Source: Hepsetus odoe
Lineage: Eukaryota > Chordata > Actinopteri > Characiformes > Hepsetidae
Direction: 5' to 3'
NCBI GenBank assembly: GCA_017165825.1
Contig: CM029380.1
Location: 23,365,361 to 23,429,360, forward strand
DNA: 64,000 bases
The notes below the pieces were generated by a model. The model did not search any database. It saw only the letters and a program-made list of their open reading frames with translations, and was not told where the DNA came from. Below, piece after piece: positions 10,677 through 22,357 of this stretch. Each line of letters starts with the position of its first letter. Positions within the stretch are counted from its first letter, which is position 1. The position numbers were made by a program, and so were the translations under genes.

Positions 10677-11529
10677 ACCTACTAGAAATGATCCATGCGG
10701 TTTAGGTGAGGGGTGGCTCCTGAGTAGTGCATGCTGGAGACACGATTAAAAAACCTAATATCGAGTGTTTTTCGGCATCGGTCCAAATTTTCCTGAATAT
10801 TCTCGAATAAATAAAGAAAGAAGAGAAGAAAAAGTGTTATTTTATTCTGATGGGAAAATGATTAGGATCCCAAAGAAAGACAACCCTTTTCTCCAGTTTT
10901 ACTAGGCCCACTCTGATATCAGGACAGCCACACAACAAACTCGGCATCTAATTTGGACCGCCCCACCCCCAGACCAAATATTTGTTGTTCATTTCCACCC
11001 TCGGGGCAGATGAGCAAATGAAATGTCATGCACTCGCAGTGCCCTGGAGCAAAAGGGAAATAATTTGGGCCCAAAATAGAGCAGCTCCCCTTGCTTGTGC
11101 ATGGCTGTACCTGTGGACAGAGCTGATTTTAGCACCCTAATTATGATGTACGGGGTCACAGGGGACACGAGGGCAGCCGTGTTGAGGAATGCTGACCTGT
11201 GCGAGGATCTAGCAGGGAGCTGTTGACTGATTTATGGAAGGCCCAGGAGGGCGACCGGAAATGCTACATCTCTGGCCCGTCACAAAGCATTGTGCTGACT
11301 CCAGGCTCCAAGAAAAGAAACGAGACCAGAATCCAATCAAACATAGTTTGTATGATTTACTGGACAGCATGAGGGGGACAAAGGTCTGAAGTATCAATTC
11401 TACTGCATCGATGTTAGGATTGATTAAATCACTTGGGCCATTTCTTGGGCCAAATTTTAATACATACCAATTTAGGCATCACTGCCTTCTATCTACGATC
11501 GTCTGTTTCATCAGATCCACTTTTTACTT
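10677..11529. other. unique non-coding stretch
   Basis: No gene is visible. A ctaattatgatg word at 11136-11147 is a possible homeodomain-type site, too weak to annotate separately. Confidence 0.45.
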
Positions 11530-11996
11530 CACTATCTGGACAAAAGTATTGGGAAACTCGTTGAATTCAGTTGTTTAAGCCACACCCATTGCCAAAGGTG
11601 TGCACCAAGCGCCTAGCCATGCAGTTAGCATAGGGCTGGGGACTCAAACACTGCAGAGCTCTAGACTCCCTCTGCAATTAACTTTAGACTAAAACCTTGG
11701 GCTGCATGCACTGTGAGTGAGTTTTCTGGAGTAGCAACTCCATCCGATTGCTTTGGGAAGGGTTGCAGTGGAGTTTTGGATCCAGAACATTATCTAACAT
11801 TGGTACCTGGCCCACTAATGTTCCTATACCTCAGTTCAATCAAACACTGTCCCCAGAACAGCAGACATTTTTAGGGGACAAGCTAACATATTAACACCCT
11901 GAATTTCATGAGGAGCAAGTTTGAGTGTCCAAAGACTTTTGAGCATTTTAAAATGAAGTTGGTGCTAAATGGTTCTTTGGATGCTTGATGGTTCAC
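11530..11996 (+). mobile_element. MITE-P, longest copy
   Basis: It starts with tctggacaaaagtattggga and ends near 11950 with gagtgtccaaagacttttg, whose reverse complement resembles the left end. The left part shares ttgaattcag..gtttaagccacaccc with the short copy at 9687, and the right part duplicates 10381-10676. Confidence 0.7.
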
Positions 11997-12012
11997 AGGA
12001 TACACTGGCAGT

Positions 12013-12135
12013 TCAGTGGTGGCCTAGTGGTTAGCGACCAAGCCCCAGAATCGGAAGGTTGTGGGTTTGAATCCCAGACCAGTAGGTTGCCTCGAGGTGC
12101 CCTTGAGCAAGGTACTGTCCCAGTCACATCTCCCG
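12013..12135 (+). mobile_element. SINE-A, 5' half
   Basis: The head (cagtggtggcctagtggtta) and B box (gggtttgaatccc) are well preserved. The copy ends just after gagcaaggtactgtccc, losing the 3' half. Confidence 0.85.
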
Positions 12136-12998
12136 GTTTCTCCATGTAAGACCAAACACAGTGCCAGGATGGTGTGATGTGAGGAATGCCACCGCTATAC
12201 TGATTGATTTTGAATGTGATTTCAGGAAGGATCCTGTACCGGGCCAGTTTCATGATCCATGTAGGGTATTTCCGACGGAGGTTATGTCTTGGATTAGGAC
12301 GGTTGAGAAATCCTGATTGCTTCCTACAGAGCAGTAATTGAATTGACACATTTTGAGATTTACATTCACAGTTGACACCATCTCTACTTCGGATGATTAA
12401 GAGCAAATGTCAAGGTACCCGAGGGCAGGAGGAAGCGCCGTGACAGCCGAGACCCCTGGTGCGCTTGTGAAAATAACGGAAGAGTAGTGTTGGCAACAAA
12501 CCTGAAATTACAAGTTATCAGTTTCCTGGTCAGGGCATCCAACTGCCACCACCCTTGCCTTAGCATCTCTTTTTAAACTAATCAAAAATTGAAATGAATT
12601 CATTTCAGAATTGTCAAAACATTCACTTCAGTGCTTTTCTATGTCCCTGAGCAGGACTAAGTGTGGGAGGGAGGAAAGACATTGATAAAGAGAGAGATGT
12701 CTACCCTATGGAGAGGTGGAGCAGACATCTCAAAGAGCACCTGGCAATTGTGGCAAATGAGAAATCAATAGGGTTGTTCTATATTAATTACTGGCCGGCG
12801 GCAGGCTGGGGGAAGGACGAGCACAATCAGGGCGTCCACACTGCAAGAAATCTGCACCCTGAACGCCAAACTCATTATCACCGGTGAGAACGATCAATGA
12901 ACAGGGCTAACGGACTGATCTGTCAGCCATTTTGGAGACACCTCTTTATATCTCTCTTTCTCTTTCTCTCTCTTTCTCACTCTAGAGCAGTGATTTCT
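12136..12998. other. unique non-coding stretch with pyrimidine tract
   Basis: A tc/ttc-rich tract spans 12944-12983. The block 12660-12890 contains atattaattactggccggcg and looks like non-repetitive, possibly constrained sequence, but no exon or domain is evident. Confidence 0.4.
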
Positions 12999-13192
12999 GA
13001 AAGAGCACACAGTGAACCACAACCAAATGCATCCTCTGTATTTAACCTGCACACTGGGCAGACTTATCCAGCGCCCAGGGAGCAGTGATGGGGACGGTAC
13101 CTTGCTCAGGGGTACGTCAGTGCTCTGGGATTCAAACTCACCACCTTCTGATCCCAGAGCCAAGTCCCTGAGCTCTAGGCCACCGCTGCCTG
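12999..13192 (-). mobile_element. SINE-A, tail-truncated
   Basis: From the minus-strand head (ccaggcagcggtggcctagag) through B box and body to gtggttcactgtgtgctctttc. The actttc-type tail is absent. Confidence 0.85.
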
Positions 13193-13739
13193 GGCCGAGT
13201 TTGGGCTGATTGTTGTCGGCTGTGTGAGGGTTTAAACCTTTGTTGAACTAAGTTGTCGGGAGAGGAACTGCTGTAAGGCCAGCAGGAAATCAAAGGGTTT
13301 CAAATAAAAATGGTCTACAGGTCTACAGGACTGAGATTAAACCTGGCCCTGGAGCACCGTGCTTTGCACAGAACGGCATTTTTCCTAAACAGTTGTTGGA
13401 CTAGAGCCAAGTAAACACCAGACTGTAGGAGCCAGGGGTCTGAGAACCAACTAGACCTTTTCTGACTTTTCCAACTGTCTTATTTCAGAGCTTTTGATCA
13501 TTTTTGCATAATGGAAATGAGCGAGTGATGAAATCATCTAAGGAATAAGTGAAACCTACCCCTGTTACATGGTTAAAAGGTCACATGGAGGTATTCCTGT
13601 GAAATGAAATGAATGAAAGAAATTTCTTCTGCTTGCGAACAAACTGCGAACTGTGAGAAGCAAAACTGTGTCCTGCGTTCCAAACACACCAGCAGTACTG
13701 GGCTGCAAGACGTGGACCAGTGATGAGGAGGGTAACCTA
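13193..13739. other. unique non-coding stretch
   Basis: Nothing recognised. Confidence 0.5.
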
Positions 13740-14581
13740 CTGATGATGATGAGGATGATGATGGTGATGATGATGATGATGATGGTGATGATGTAGAGGA
13801 TGATGATAGTGATGATGAGGATAGTGATGATGCTGATGATGATGATGATGATGAGGATGCAGTGATGATGCTGATGATGGTGATAATGACAATGATGACA
13901 ATGAAGATGTTGAAGATTATGAGGATAATGATGATGATGTTGATCGATGAAGATGATGATGACAATGATGATGATGAGGATGGTGATGATGATGATGATG
14001 TAGAGGATGATGATGATGACGATGTAGAGGATGATGATAATGATGATGATGATACAGTGATGATGATGATGCAGTGAGGATGATGAGGATGTAGAGGATG
14101 ATGATAAAGATGAGGATGATGATGACGAAGAAGATGATGTTGATTAATGACGATGATGATGGCAATGATGATGATGACGATGATGACGTTGATGTTGTTG
14201 ATGATGATGATGATGACAGTAATGATGATGAGGATGATGATGATGATGATGATGTTGTTGATGATGATGATTAATAATGATGATGATGATGATGAGGATG
14301 ATGATGACGTTGATGCTGATGATGATGATGATGACAGTAATGATGATGAGGATGATGATGATGATGTTGTTGATGATGATGATTAATAATGATGATGATG
14401 ATGATGAGGATGATGATGATGGCAGTAATGATGATGATGATAATGACGTTGATGTTGTTGATGATGATGCCTGATAATAATGATGATGAGGATGATGATG
14501 ATGATGATGAGGATGATGATGATGATAATAATGACAACAAAGATGATGATGACGACAATGATGACGATGGTGATGATGATA
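13740..14581 (+). repeat. compound (GAT)n array, about 840 bp
   Basis: The array is built of gat/gac/gag/aat triplets with very little C on the plus strand. It has a higher-order structure: gatgacagtaatgatgatgagg recurs near 14212 and 14330 (period 118 bp), with a related gatggcagtaatgatg about 88 bp later. All long Asp-, Met-, His- or Ser-rich frames here are repeat translations, not genes. Confidence 0.95.
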
Positions 14582-15524
14582 CAAACAATCGTGCATGCTA
14601 AATTCCCTTCTTATAATCATTCTGTAGCATCAACAACAATTAATTTCTCATGAACCCTTAGTGGACCTCCGGTGCTGATCTGTGACGCAAATGCACCGTG
14701 TGAATCTCCATGGTGACAGAAAACTCCTTGTACATAGAATTAAAGTTAATATTCAATTTAAAAAGCAGAGATTCTACTATTGTTTTTTTAAATGCATCAC
14801 ACAAAAAGTAAATGCACAAATACACCATGTGTGTGATTTTAACTTTACAATTTACTAAACTAAAATTCTATTACAATGTGTGAAACAAGGGAAACAAACT
14901 GTAGGTACTGCACACTTATTACATTTTTTTAAAAAAAATAATAATCCAAAAATAGTGTGGGTCTTCTAGAAATGAATAATGAAAAAAAATAAAGCTGCGG
15001 ATCTCAAGATCTGCAGTTGATCTTTTGGGAAACGCTGCTGAATCGTCACGTTATTAAGCTCCCCTTCCTCTCAGATACACTGAACCTGAGATTGCTTGAT
15101 GCTGATATCAATCACCAAAGAGTTGTGGTGCTGCTTGGTGGTCATCACTGGGTAAAAATGAACAAAATAAACACATGCAGCGTTGCATACGTGTTCAAAA
15201 GGCATCAGTTTTCCCCCTAAAGGTAGTTTCCCCCATTTCCTGTTCAGATGCAAACCTTACAGAATCTCTCAGGTAACATCTTATTCTTAATGATGCCTCA
15301 CTTGCACACCGTTCATGCAACAAGGCTCTGCTGAGTTTTGGTTTCCTTCTCCCCTGAGCAGGAACCACCACTGGCTATAACAATTAGTCACCACCATTAG
15401 ACACTTATCACAGCATGTCCATGTTTAGTGCTTGTGCAGGACACAAATAATGTGGGACAATTTGCAAACTCTTGCCGGTTCCACTACAGTCTTCACTAAA
15501 GATGATGCATTCATACCTGCACAC
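14582..15524. other. unique AT-rich stretch
   Basis: AT-rich with several T and A runs (14780s, 14920s, 14980s). No gene or repeat family recognised. Confidence 0.5.
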
Positions 15525-15734
15525 GAAGTGAAAGTGACTATTTGTCTTCGTGAAACAGCGCAACCAGCCACTGCATTTAACCCATACACTTGTGTGCAGC
15601 AGGGGAAAACAACCAGGAAGCAGTGATGGGGACGATACCTTGCTCAAAGGTACTTCAGGGCAAACTACTGGTCTTGGATTCGAAATCAAAACCTCTCGAT
15701 TCTAGGGCCGACGCCCTGACCTCTGGACCACAGC
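15525..15734 (-). mobile_element. SINE-A, near full length, decayed
   Basis: The tail gaagtgaaagtgac, the body (gcagtgatggggacgataccttgctc) and head remnants are present. The B-box region is damaged by a small duplication (ggattcgaaatcaaaacc). Confidence 0.85.
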
Positions 15735-15804
15735 CTATCCTTCAAAAGCTTCAGACCTAAAGACGATGCTTTGATACAAGTTTAGTTTAGTTATAGTTCC
15801 CAGA

Positions 15805-16295
15805 GTGATGGGCAGTGGAAGACAGACAAGTAAGAGTAAAAAAGGACGGTTTACAGGGTGGTAGTGAGACCAGCTATGTTGTATGGGTTGGAGACAGTGG
15901 CACTGATGAAAAGACTGGAGGCGGAGCTGGAGGTGTCGGAGTTAAAGATGCTGAGATGTTCTTTGGGTGTGACGAGGATGGACAGGATTAGAAAGGAGTC
16001 TATTAGAGGGACAGATCAGGTTAGACGTTTTGGAGACAAAGTTAGAGAAGCAAGGTTGCGTTGGTTTGGACGTGTCCAGAGGAGAGACGAGGATTATATC
16101 AGGAGGAGGATGTTGAAGATGGAGCTGCCAGAAAAGAGGAGAAGAGGAAGGACAAGGAGGAGGTTTATGGATGTGGTGAGAGAGGACCTGCAGGTGGTCG
16201 GTTTGAAGGAGGAAGATGCAGAGGACAAGAAATTGAGACGGATGTGGTGACCCCTAAATGGGAGCAGCCGAAAGAAGAACAAGAAGAAGAAGCTG
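15805..16295 (+). pseudogene. LINE-R fragment with the best preserved C-terminal frame
   Basis: A single 130-codon frame (15858-16250) reads VVRPAMLYGLETVAL, then SLGVTRMDRIRKESIRGT, RWFGRVQRRDEDYI and MDVVREDLQVVG. This is the region downstream of the RT domain in RTE/BovB-like LINEs. The catalytic YADD/FADD region is absent, so the copy is 5'-truncated and inactive. The 3' UTR (gacccctaaatgggagcagcc) runs into gaagaacaagaagaag. Confidence 0.85.
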
Positions 16296-17460
16296 TGGAA
16301 GAGAGCTATGTTTTGGCCTTCAGGTGGGCGGTACCCTAAAGGTGTGACATCACATGAAGACGGTGAATTGCAGGCTCATTGATTCATCACACCAAGTTTT
16401 CAGCAGAGCACACAAAGGGATGCATCTTCTCTTTCAATATGCAGGAAAAAAACGTGTTTTTTCAAATTGTACTTTGGTTCCACATGAATGAAATATTTCA
16501 CTCCAGCACACTTTCTGTCTTCCTGTCAAACCGATGAGCACATTTAAATCAAACACATTCATGGCGACACTCTTTAGAGCTTTAACCGTTGACCAAACTG
16601 CTACATTTACATTTTCAACATTTGGCAAACGCTCTTATCCTGCGCGACACACTTTAGTGCTTTTTGGTTTCCAATGGAAACATGATCCACACTAGAAAAA
16701 CATGGACTTGGATTTCGAGCAGCAGCTACATGAAGTTAAAAGTCCACCAGATCACACGGAGAAAACATGAAGATCTTTTTGGTGAGAGGAGTTGTGTTAG
16801 TTTAAAGGGATGAAGGTTTAGTAAATATCCTAAGGATGGTTGGTGGAAGTGCTTGTCTTATTAAGTTGCATTTTTCCCAGAACTTGGCCTCTCTGTATTA
16901 AAAAAGCTCTAGCTCCAGATCTACTCGGCTTTCACAACAAAGATCATGCAAATAAGTATAACGAGTTATAAATAAATGTGATAAAGGTCTGTGTCAACAT
17001 AGAACTAGACCACTGAAGTATAAATCAACTGGGTATGCCCATTCCCATGGCGATAATAAACTCATCTCCATGGTTACATTAGGCTGAGGACTGACAAAGC
17101 CATTCTTGTGAAGGAAGAAATGTAAAATATCAGTGCTGTCGGAATAAAACCTTTTATCTCCAAAACAGCGACTTAACAAGCCAAGATAAAGACCATCTTA
17201 ACTGATGGTGGAGGTTAATTTTGTCAGTGAAATAAGTCAAAGGACCAGTGTGGTCTAATCTTGGATCATTCCTCCTGGTCCAAGCGTGAACCTTTGACAC
17301 AGTGTAAATGTCAATAGACATTTTAAAATAATGCAACATAGAAAATGGAGATTTTGAAGATTTGGTTTGTTCTTAAGATACTTAAATACAAATTCCCATT
17401 AGCTTCCATAACTAGGACCCATTCTGTGTTGGGCTGCTAGAGAGCAATGAGGAATTAACC
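16296..17460. other. unique non-coding stretch with a SINE-C tail fragment
   Basis: Apart from the fragment at 16602-16655, nothing is recognised. Confidence 0.5.
16602..16655 (-). mobile_element. SINE-C 3' tail fragment
   Basis: The sequence tacatttacattttcaacatttggcaaacgctcttatcc (16602-16640) matches the diagnostic SINE-C 3' end with a few changes. No body or head is attached. Confidence 0.6.
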
Positions 17461-17684
17461 CTCATTCATTTTCTGAGCTGCTTGTTTTGATTAGGGTTGC
17501 AGGGGATGCTGGAGCTCATCTGACATCCAGGCCTTTGGACGGTGGGAGGAAACTGGAGCTCGTGGAGGAAACACACAGAGACGGGGTGAACAAACTCCAC
17601 ACAGAAAGGACCCGGACCGTCCTGTCTGAGGATCGAAGCCAGGACCTTCTTGTGGTTCTTCCCATTGCACCACCCCTGAGGAAT
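17461..17684 (-). mobile_element. SINE-B, internally deleted
   Basis: The 3' end (cattcattttctgagctgcttg) and 5' part (ggatcgaagccagg, cacacagaaagga) are kept. The middle, normally carrying the gctaaattg word, is deleted around 17520. Confidence 0.8.
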
Positions 17685-18567
17685 CAATCAATCCAAACAA
17701 TCTGTGTGCTCCCATTATAGAAAAGCACAATCTTCTGAAATCTTGACTTGATTGAATCATATGTGCTTCCAAATGGTCAAATCCACATAGTCCTAATGGA
17801 GAAATCCTTATCTAATGGATTTGGTGGTACGTTTTTGAGTTTAAGTATAAATTCCACACACAAACACAGTCATGCACACATATAGAGTCCTTTTGGGTGA
17901 ACTACCAGCACGTCCTGAATGTTGTCTCTGTCAGTAAAGAACAGCAAAGTCCTCTCCAGGACATACTGGCCGAGAGTGAATTGTCTGTAAAAGTAACATT
18001 AAGTAAAGCTCAGAAGCTGCCAGTGCTGAAAATGCAGTGGCACAATTAGACCAGTCCTCACTTTCACCTCCAGATGGGGGTTGATGGAGTGCACCAGGCC
18101 AACTAGTTTCAATTTCAAGGCAGCTTCTCTTATTGTGTAATTAGCAGCACTGAGGGAGTTGAACAAGCAAATGTGGTGCACATCAGCCATTCAGACTCAT
18201 GTAGCAGCCTCCATTTCCAGGATATCGCTTCTCTAGTCTGTGCTGGAAATTTTAGCATAGATGAGCACGAGTTGGCCAGTTCCCTCTAAATTGAATGAGT
18301 GTAGATACAGGATGCGATGGGATTTGCTGCCTCTTCAGATTTCCTCCACTGAACTGTAAAGGGAAAAATTGCAGAAGACCTGGTGGCTGGTGGAGTTCTG
18401 GGTGACAACAGCCAAGTAATCCATATACTGCTCTCACAGTATACAAAAGAGTGAGAAGGAAGGAACAAGGGTGTATTATGAGGAGCAGCAATGGAAAACA
18501 ATATATGTCCAAAGAGGAAAAGTGGGCGGAGACAATCTGACAGATCAGTGAAGTCACATTCCTGCCT
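17685..18567. other. unique non-coding stretch
   Basis: A 170-codon minus-strand frame (18252-18764) overlaps the SINE-C at its start and carries no recognisable domain. Nothing else seen. Confidence 0.45.
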
Positions 18568-18729
18568 TCATTTACGTCCACTTGCTGATTACAGGGACGG
18601 TCTCCCTGGAGCAACTTGGGGTTCAGGGTTTTGCTCAGAAACCCAGTGGTGGTGCTGCTGGAGGTGGGATTCAAACCTGCGACCTCTTGGTCCACAGGTG
18701 AGTATCCTCCCACTAGGCCACCATCACCC
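18568..18729 (-). mobile_element. SINE-C, tail partly lost
   Basis: Head (cactaggccaccatcaccc), B box (ggattcaaacctgcg) and body (acagggacggtctccctggagc) are present. The agcagacgctcttatcc motif is gone, leaving tcatttacg. Confidence 0.8.
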
Positions 18730-20467
18730 GCAGCTGATGAATCATGCAACTGATTCAGAGTCATTGATTCTGGAAATAGTGGATCGTTTCTAATGAATCA
18801 ATATGTATCCTGGACAAAATCAGGCTAAAAAGCCAAAAAAAGCGCTACTTTATAAAAAGCTCTTTTTCATCTGCCCATTAAGTCGCCTCCAATTTGCCCA
18901 CTAAACCCCCCAAGGGTGCAATATCCCCAACATTGGCAGGTTCAGGAAGACAAGGAGACAGGGACGCTCCTAATGCAATGACATTGGACCATCCAGCATG
19001 CTTGGAGGAGAATGCTGAATGCTAATTCTCTTAGGGCCATTCTAGCTGCTGCTGGGTAATGGGTAGCCTTGCATCCATCCAGAGAGAGGGAAGTCATGGT
19101 TTCTTGGGACCTCTGATGGCCCCATAAATCATCCTAATTATATAGCCAGTGTTTAGATAGTTGTCCTACATGTGAGCCAATGATTTTGATGGATTTATTG
19201 CATCAAAGTGTCTAAAGTTTGTATGTCATTATACAGTGGGCATCAAGCCCATACAGTGGGTAGTTTTCTGGAAAAATTGATCTTCTCAAACACTGTGTCC
19301 TATTGTGAATCCGAATGTTCCAAATTTAATGAGATCTTTACAAATTTCACAGGGTTCTCTGCATCCGTTTGAAAACACATGACTGGCAACCGCACCATCC
19401 ATGTCCTGGGCAAAACTGCAAACTGTCCTATATAGTATTTAAGATGTTTGGCAGTTGAAACCTGCTAAATCTCTTAGTGCTTGAGGCAGAAATCCTGTGC
19501 CGTCCCAGACTCCAGCCCTCCAGGACCTAATCTGGAAACTCCTGCCTCATATTGTGAGTCTGGGGGCCTGGAATGGTTGAAAAACCCTCAAATCTGTTAA
19601 AAACAGGACGGTCCTACATTGTGGATGCAGCACCACCCCTCGTGCCATTTCTTCTACCGGCGGTGCTTCCTCACTTGTGGAGATGACAGATGCAGCGGGT
19701 TCAGCCTTCAGCCTTCAAACAGAGCACACACTCCCACGCCTGCATATGGCCACCCAGCGCCGCCAGCTGCTCTACACACCCTGCCTGAGTCACATCATAC
19801 ACAATTAATATGGCCCAAATCAGCATCACCAACCCCTCAACCACAGGCCCTGACAACAGGCTCCGCCTCCAGTCTAACTGCAGACAAACACGCCACCAAA
19901 ATCAAGCCAAGATGTCATCGTGGTACGTAGTGGAAGATTCCTAATTTGGGAGTCTAATTGGGTTTGCCTTTGGCTCTCTGAGAGGGTGTCAAAATGTCAG
20001 GATGAAGCAGGATAGTTAGGACGTGACTGACGTGACTGACAGGTGAATTTAGTTTCACCTGATGGACAACTTTTATTAGACAAATTCGCTGCTAATTTCA
20101 TTTTAGCCAGACTATGAGACCGTTTACAGTCTTTTCAGGTCCATTCTTAGCCAAATTGGTTTGATATAAGATAATCATTGGCGGTTGTGTAACCAGAGCT
20201 GGTATTCAGGCTAGGCGAGAGCCCCTGCCCCATATACTTCTCTCATCGGATATGAAAGAGGGAATGTGGTGAAGAAATGGACAGCGGCTTGACGCAAGAG
20301 CGGTTGCTGGAGAAAAATGGACACAAGTGATGGACAGATTCCTCAAAGTCCCGGTGAAGTCACTTTCATTTCTTTCACTATCACGCCTGCAATCACGCCA
20401 CTTATTCAAAATCAACGGCAGTAAATCTGCAGTCTTAAAAGTTTCATTTTTCAATCATTTTTCATTT
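18730..20467. other. long unique non-coding stretch
   Basis: No repeat family recognised in about 1.7 kb. The only oddity is a short tandem gtgactgac doublet at 20023-20040. The plus-strand frame 19619-19930 shows no domain. Confidence 0.5.
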
Positions 20468-20531
20468 CATTAGGGGTCTCCATAGTGGACCATCAGCCTC
20501 CATTTCTTCTTGTCTTCTGCATCTTCCTCTT
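20468..20531 (-). pseudogene. LINE-R 3' UTR scrap
   Basis: The minus strand reads gaggaagatgcagaagacaag then ggagacccctaatg, matching the EEDAED codons and 3' UTR of LINE-R. Only about 60 bp are left. Confidence 0.6.
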
Positions 20532-20743
20532 TCACAATGACTACCCGCACGTGCCACCTCTCCACATCTACAATTATTCTTATTTTTCCTATCGGTACAC
20601 TCTCCATGATGCTCAAAATAGAGAGATGCTATCCGACAGGATTTAGATACATAAAACAAAGTTCTCATGTTCTTGTTTCATTCATTAAAATGTCAATTCT
20701 CAGGTGCTAACATGGTTCTTCTGCCATAGTTTGCACCTGAAGA

Positions 20744-20982
20744 TATTTACATTTACATTACATTTCCAGCATTTAGCAGACGCTCTTCTCCAGAGCGACT
20801 TACACACCCTAATTACAGGGACAGTCCCCCCTGGAGACACTCAGGGTTAAGGGTCTTGCTCAGGGACCCAGTGGTGGTAGTGCTAGAGGTGGGATTCGAA
20901 CCTGAGACCTCTTGAGCCACAGGTTCCATAGGCAAGTACCACCACTGGGCAAACTCCCTAACCACTAGGCCACCGCTGCCCC
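20744..20982 (-). mobile_element. SINE-C with SINE-A-like 5' head
   Basis: The 3' portion is typical SINE-C (agcagacgctcttctccagagcgactt, acagggacag, gacactcagggttaag, B box ggattcgaacctg). At the 5' end, after the usual aggcaagtacc, there is an extra caaactccctaaccactagg and ccaccgctgcccc block. That block is the head of SINE-A rather than SINE-C. Confidence 0.8.
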
Positions 20983-21143
20983 TTAATAACTTTCCATTTA
21001 AATCATCTCGTTTACTTACAAGCGCAAAAATTGATCGGATTGAAACGAAAAAATTTAGAAATTTCTTTCAACCAAGTGGGACGATCTGTCCTAGCACTGA
21101 TGGACCGAGTGTCAGAGATACAACTCTCATTTACAATGCAGCT

Positions 21144-21431
21144 TCATTTCGACTGCAATTTGTAACCCGTGTTTACGGGGACATCGGCACAGTCAGAGAC
21201 AGTCCAGCCTTCACGACACTTCATCAGCCTCCGTAAATTAGACCATGACTGCCAGAGAAGTGTTTTGTTGCCATCGTAAGTACGCAGGATCTTAAACGCC
21301 ATTGTCTGCATTAGCGCCCTGTCTGCACTGCGGAAAGCAATTACGTCCCCCTCACGCAGCTCCCCGAATCCACGGGTAGTTGTTTTCACCACATCTGGCG
21401 CCGATAGTGATGAGTAGCTGTTAAAGCTCAC
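21144..21431 (-). other. unassigned 95-codon open frame, possible exon or coding remnant
   Basis: This minus-strand frame ends at a TGA and has no ATG at its 5' limit: the frame opens at a GTG two codons after an in-frame TGA. Internal ATGs occur. Its composition is protein-like and non-repetitive, with stretches such as LREGDVIAFRSADRALM, NKTLLWQSWSNL and two cysteines in MKCREGWTVSDCAD. No signal peptide or transmembrane segment is seen. I recognise no family. It could be a terminal exon, an old retrocopy or chance. The weakly pyrimidine-rich sequence upstream (tgcaacgactctgag) is only a poor splice acceptor. Confidence 0.3.
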
Positions 21432-21652
21432 ACCTCAGAGTCGTTGCAAGCTAATGCCAGCATCAATCAAGAGAAATCCAGAGTCGCGTCCACAGCCGGA
21501 GGAGTGTGTGGCCCCGTCGCTGAGCTGTACACCAAACACGGGGCTGCGAGGAGGCTGGAAAAAGCTTTTTCTAAAAAGGTAACCACGCATCACATTAGGC
21601 TTCTTTACATTAAAACATTGTGAACCACAGGCTGCAGAATCAGGGAGAGAGC

Positions 21653-21850
21653 TTTACATTTACGGCATTTAGCGGACGCTCTTATCCAGAGCGACTTCCA
21701 TGTCCTAATTACAGGGACAGTCCCCCCTGGAGACACTCAGGGTTAAGGGTCTTGCTCAGGAACCCAGTGGTGGTAGTGCCAGAAGTGGGATTTGAATCTG
21801 GGACCTCTTGTTCCAGAGGCAAGTATCCTACCACTAGACCACGGCCACCC
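21653..21850 (-). mobile_element. SINE-C, full length
   Basis: This is the cleanest SINE-C. On the minus strand the head gggtggccgtggtctagtgg leads to the B box (ggtcccagattcaaatccc), then ctgagcaagacccttaac, ggggggactgtccctg and the 3' end gcgtccgctaaatgccg. Confidence 0.9.
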
Positions 21851-21956
21851 AGTTACCGTCATACCTACTGTAGATAAACAAAATTTTTAGTTCTGGCTTC
21901 AAATTTTTCCCATGTTCATGCATTTTTTAATTTTTAACATCTTTAAATGTTATTTT

Positions 21957-22096
21957 GAGTGACACGGTGGTTGACTCACAACGAAAAGGTGCTGGATTTG
22001 ATTCCCAGGCAGGACTGTCCCAGTCCAGGTCCTTCTATGTGGAGTCGACAGGTTGCCACCATGTCTGTGTGAGTTTCTAGGATCTCCGGTTTCAGA
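21957..22096 (+). mobile_element. SINE-B, 5' half
   Basis: The tRNA-like head (gacacggtggttgactcac, B box gctggatttgattccc) is followed by gtccttctatgtggagt. The copy breaks off at tttcagatctttcag, where a SINE-A has inserted. Confidence 0.65.
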
Positions 22097-22104
22097 TCTT
22101 TCAG

Positions 22105-22357
22105 CCCTATATTCGTGGGGCAGCGGTGGCCTAGTGCTTAGGGACTAGGCCTCAGGATTCGGAAGGTCATGGGTTTGAATCCCAGATCAGAAGGTTGCCC
22201 TGACGTACCCTTGACCATGGTACCATCCCCATCAATGCTCCCCGGGTGATGCATGGTTTGAGTGAGTTATGTAGCGGATAATGTATAATGTATAATGCGG
22301 AGGATGTAGCGGTTCTATGTGCTGTGTTCAAGATGACATATTGTCACTTTCACTTGA
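22105..22357 (+). mobile_element. SINE-A, full length, with 13 bp flanking duplication
   Basis: It runs from the head at 22117 (ggggcagcggtggcctagtg) to the tail tgtcactttcactt. The word tcagatctttcag lies on both sides (22092-22104 and 22358-22370) and fits a target-site duplication. The body carries a small local atgtataatgtataatg duplication. Confidence 0.85.

Noticed and set aside
13573..14620. Asp/Met-, Ser- and His-rich frames
   Set aside because: They are gat-array translations, not acidic or histidine-rich proteins.
18252..18764. 170-codon minus-strand frame
   Set aside because: Its first 60 codons lie in or next to a SINE-C, and the rest has no recognisable motif.
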